A stretch of 5,956 nt of DNA from an uncultured Eubacteriales bacterium (GTDB lineage: Bacteria > Bacillota > Clostridia > Oscillospirales > Oscillospiraceae): assembly GCA_902496595.1 (NCBI GenBank), contig CABVBV010000131.1:1-5956 (forward strand), read 5' to 3'. This document shows positions 5,955 through 5,956 of the stretch, one piece after another (positions within the stretch are counted from its first letter, which is position 1; every line of letters starts with the position of its first letter). The translations under genes and the position numbers were made by a program. Below the pieces are notes generated by a model. It saw only the letters and a program-made list of their open reading frames with translations, was not told the DNA's origin and did no database searches.

Positions 5955-5956
5955 AA

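Overview
The window reads as chromosomal DNA from a GC-rich member of the Bacillota, most likely an anaerobic clostridial lineage. The reasons are a ThiI C-terminus without a rhodanese tail, a two-domain CinA, a TetR regulator whose C-terminal half resembles those common in Firmicutes (DhaS-like), and tightly packed genes with ATGA overlaps and GGAGG-type ribosome sites. Despite the GC-rich background, arginine is written mostly as AGG/AGA and isoleucine often as ATA. No genus can be named from this alone.

Left block, + strand (1-4245): five genes run head to tail with almost no spacing. They are the 3' end of thiI (tRNA 4-thiouridine synthesis), cinA (TTG start, 11-bp overlap with thiI), a histidine-phosphatase family enzyme (ATGA overlap with cinA), a 118-residue single-pass membrane protein with an acidic 12-residue repeat tail, and a 597-residue single-pass membrane protein with a large predicted extracytoplasmic region (ATGA overlap with the previous gene). 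The spacing suggests one transcript starting left of the window. The first three genes are cytoplasmic housekeeping or salvage-type enzymes. The last two look like a co-translated envelope pair of unknown function. A perfect 16-bp hairpin with T-runs on both sides (4247-4298) ends this block and also serves the convergent block.

Right block, - strand (4319-5847): a TetR-family regulator is followed, with a 4-bp ATGA overlap, by a short pyruvate-kinase homologue that keeps the barrel and B domains but has no C-terminal regulatory domain. Its active-site signature residues are mostly present, with several substitutions in conserved motifs. The regulator's 5' region (5848-5956) is AT-rich and carries short palindromes that could be its own operator.

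The most interesting items are the translationally coupled TetR and short pyruvate-kinase pair, and the two overlapping membrane-protein genes with internal repeats. No RNA genes, CRISPR arrays, insertion sequences or att sites were seen.
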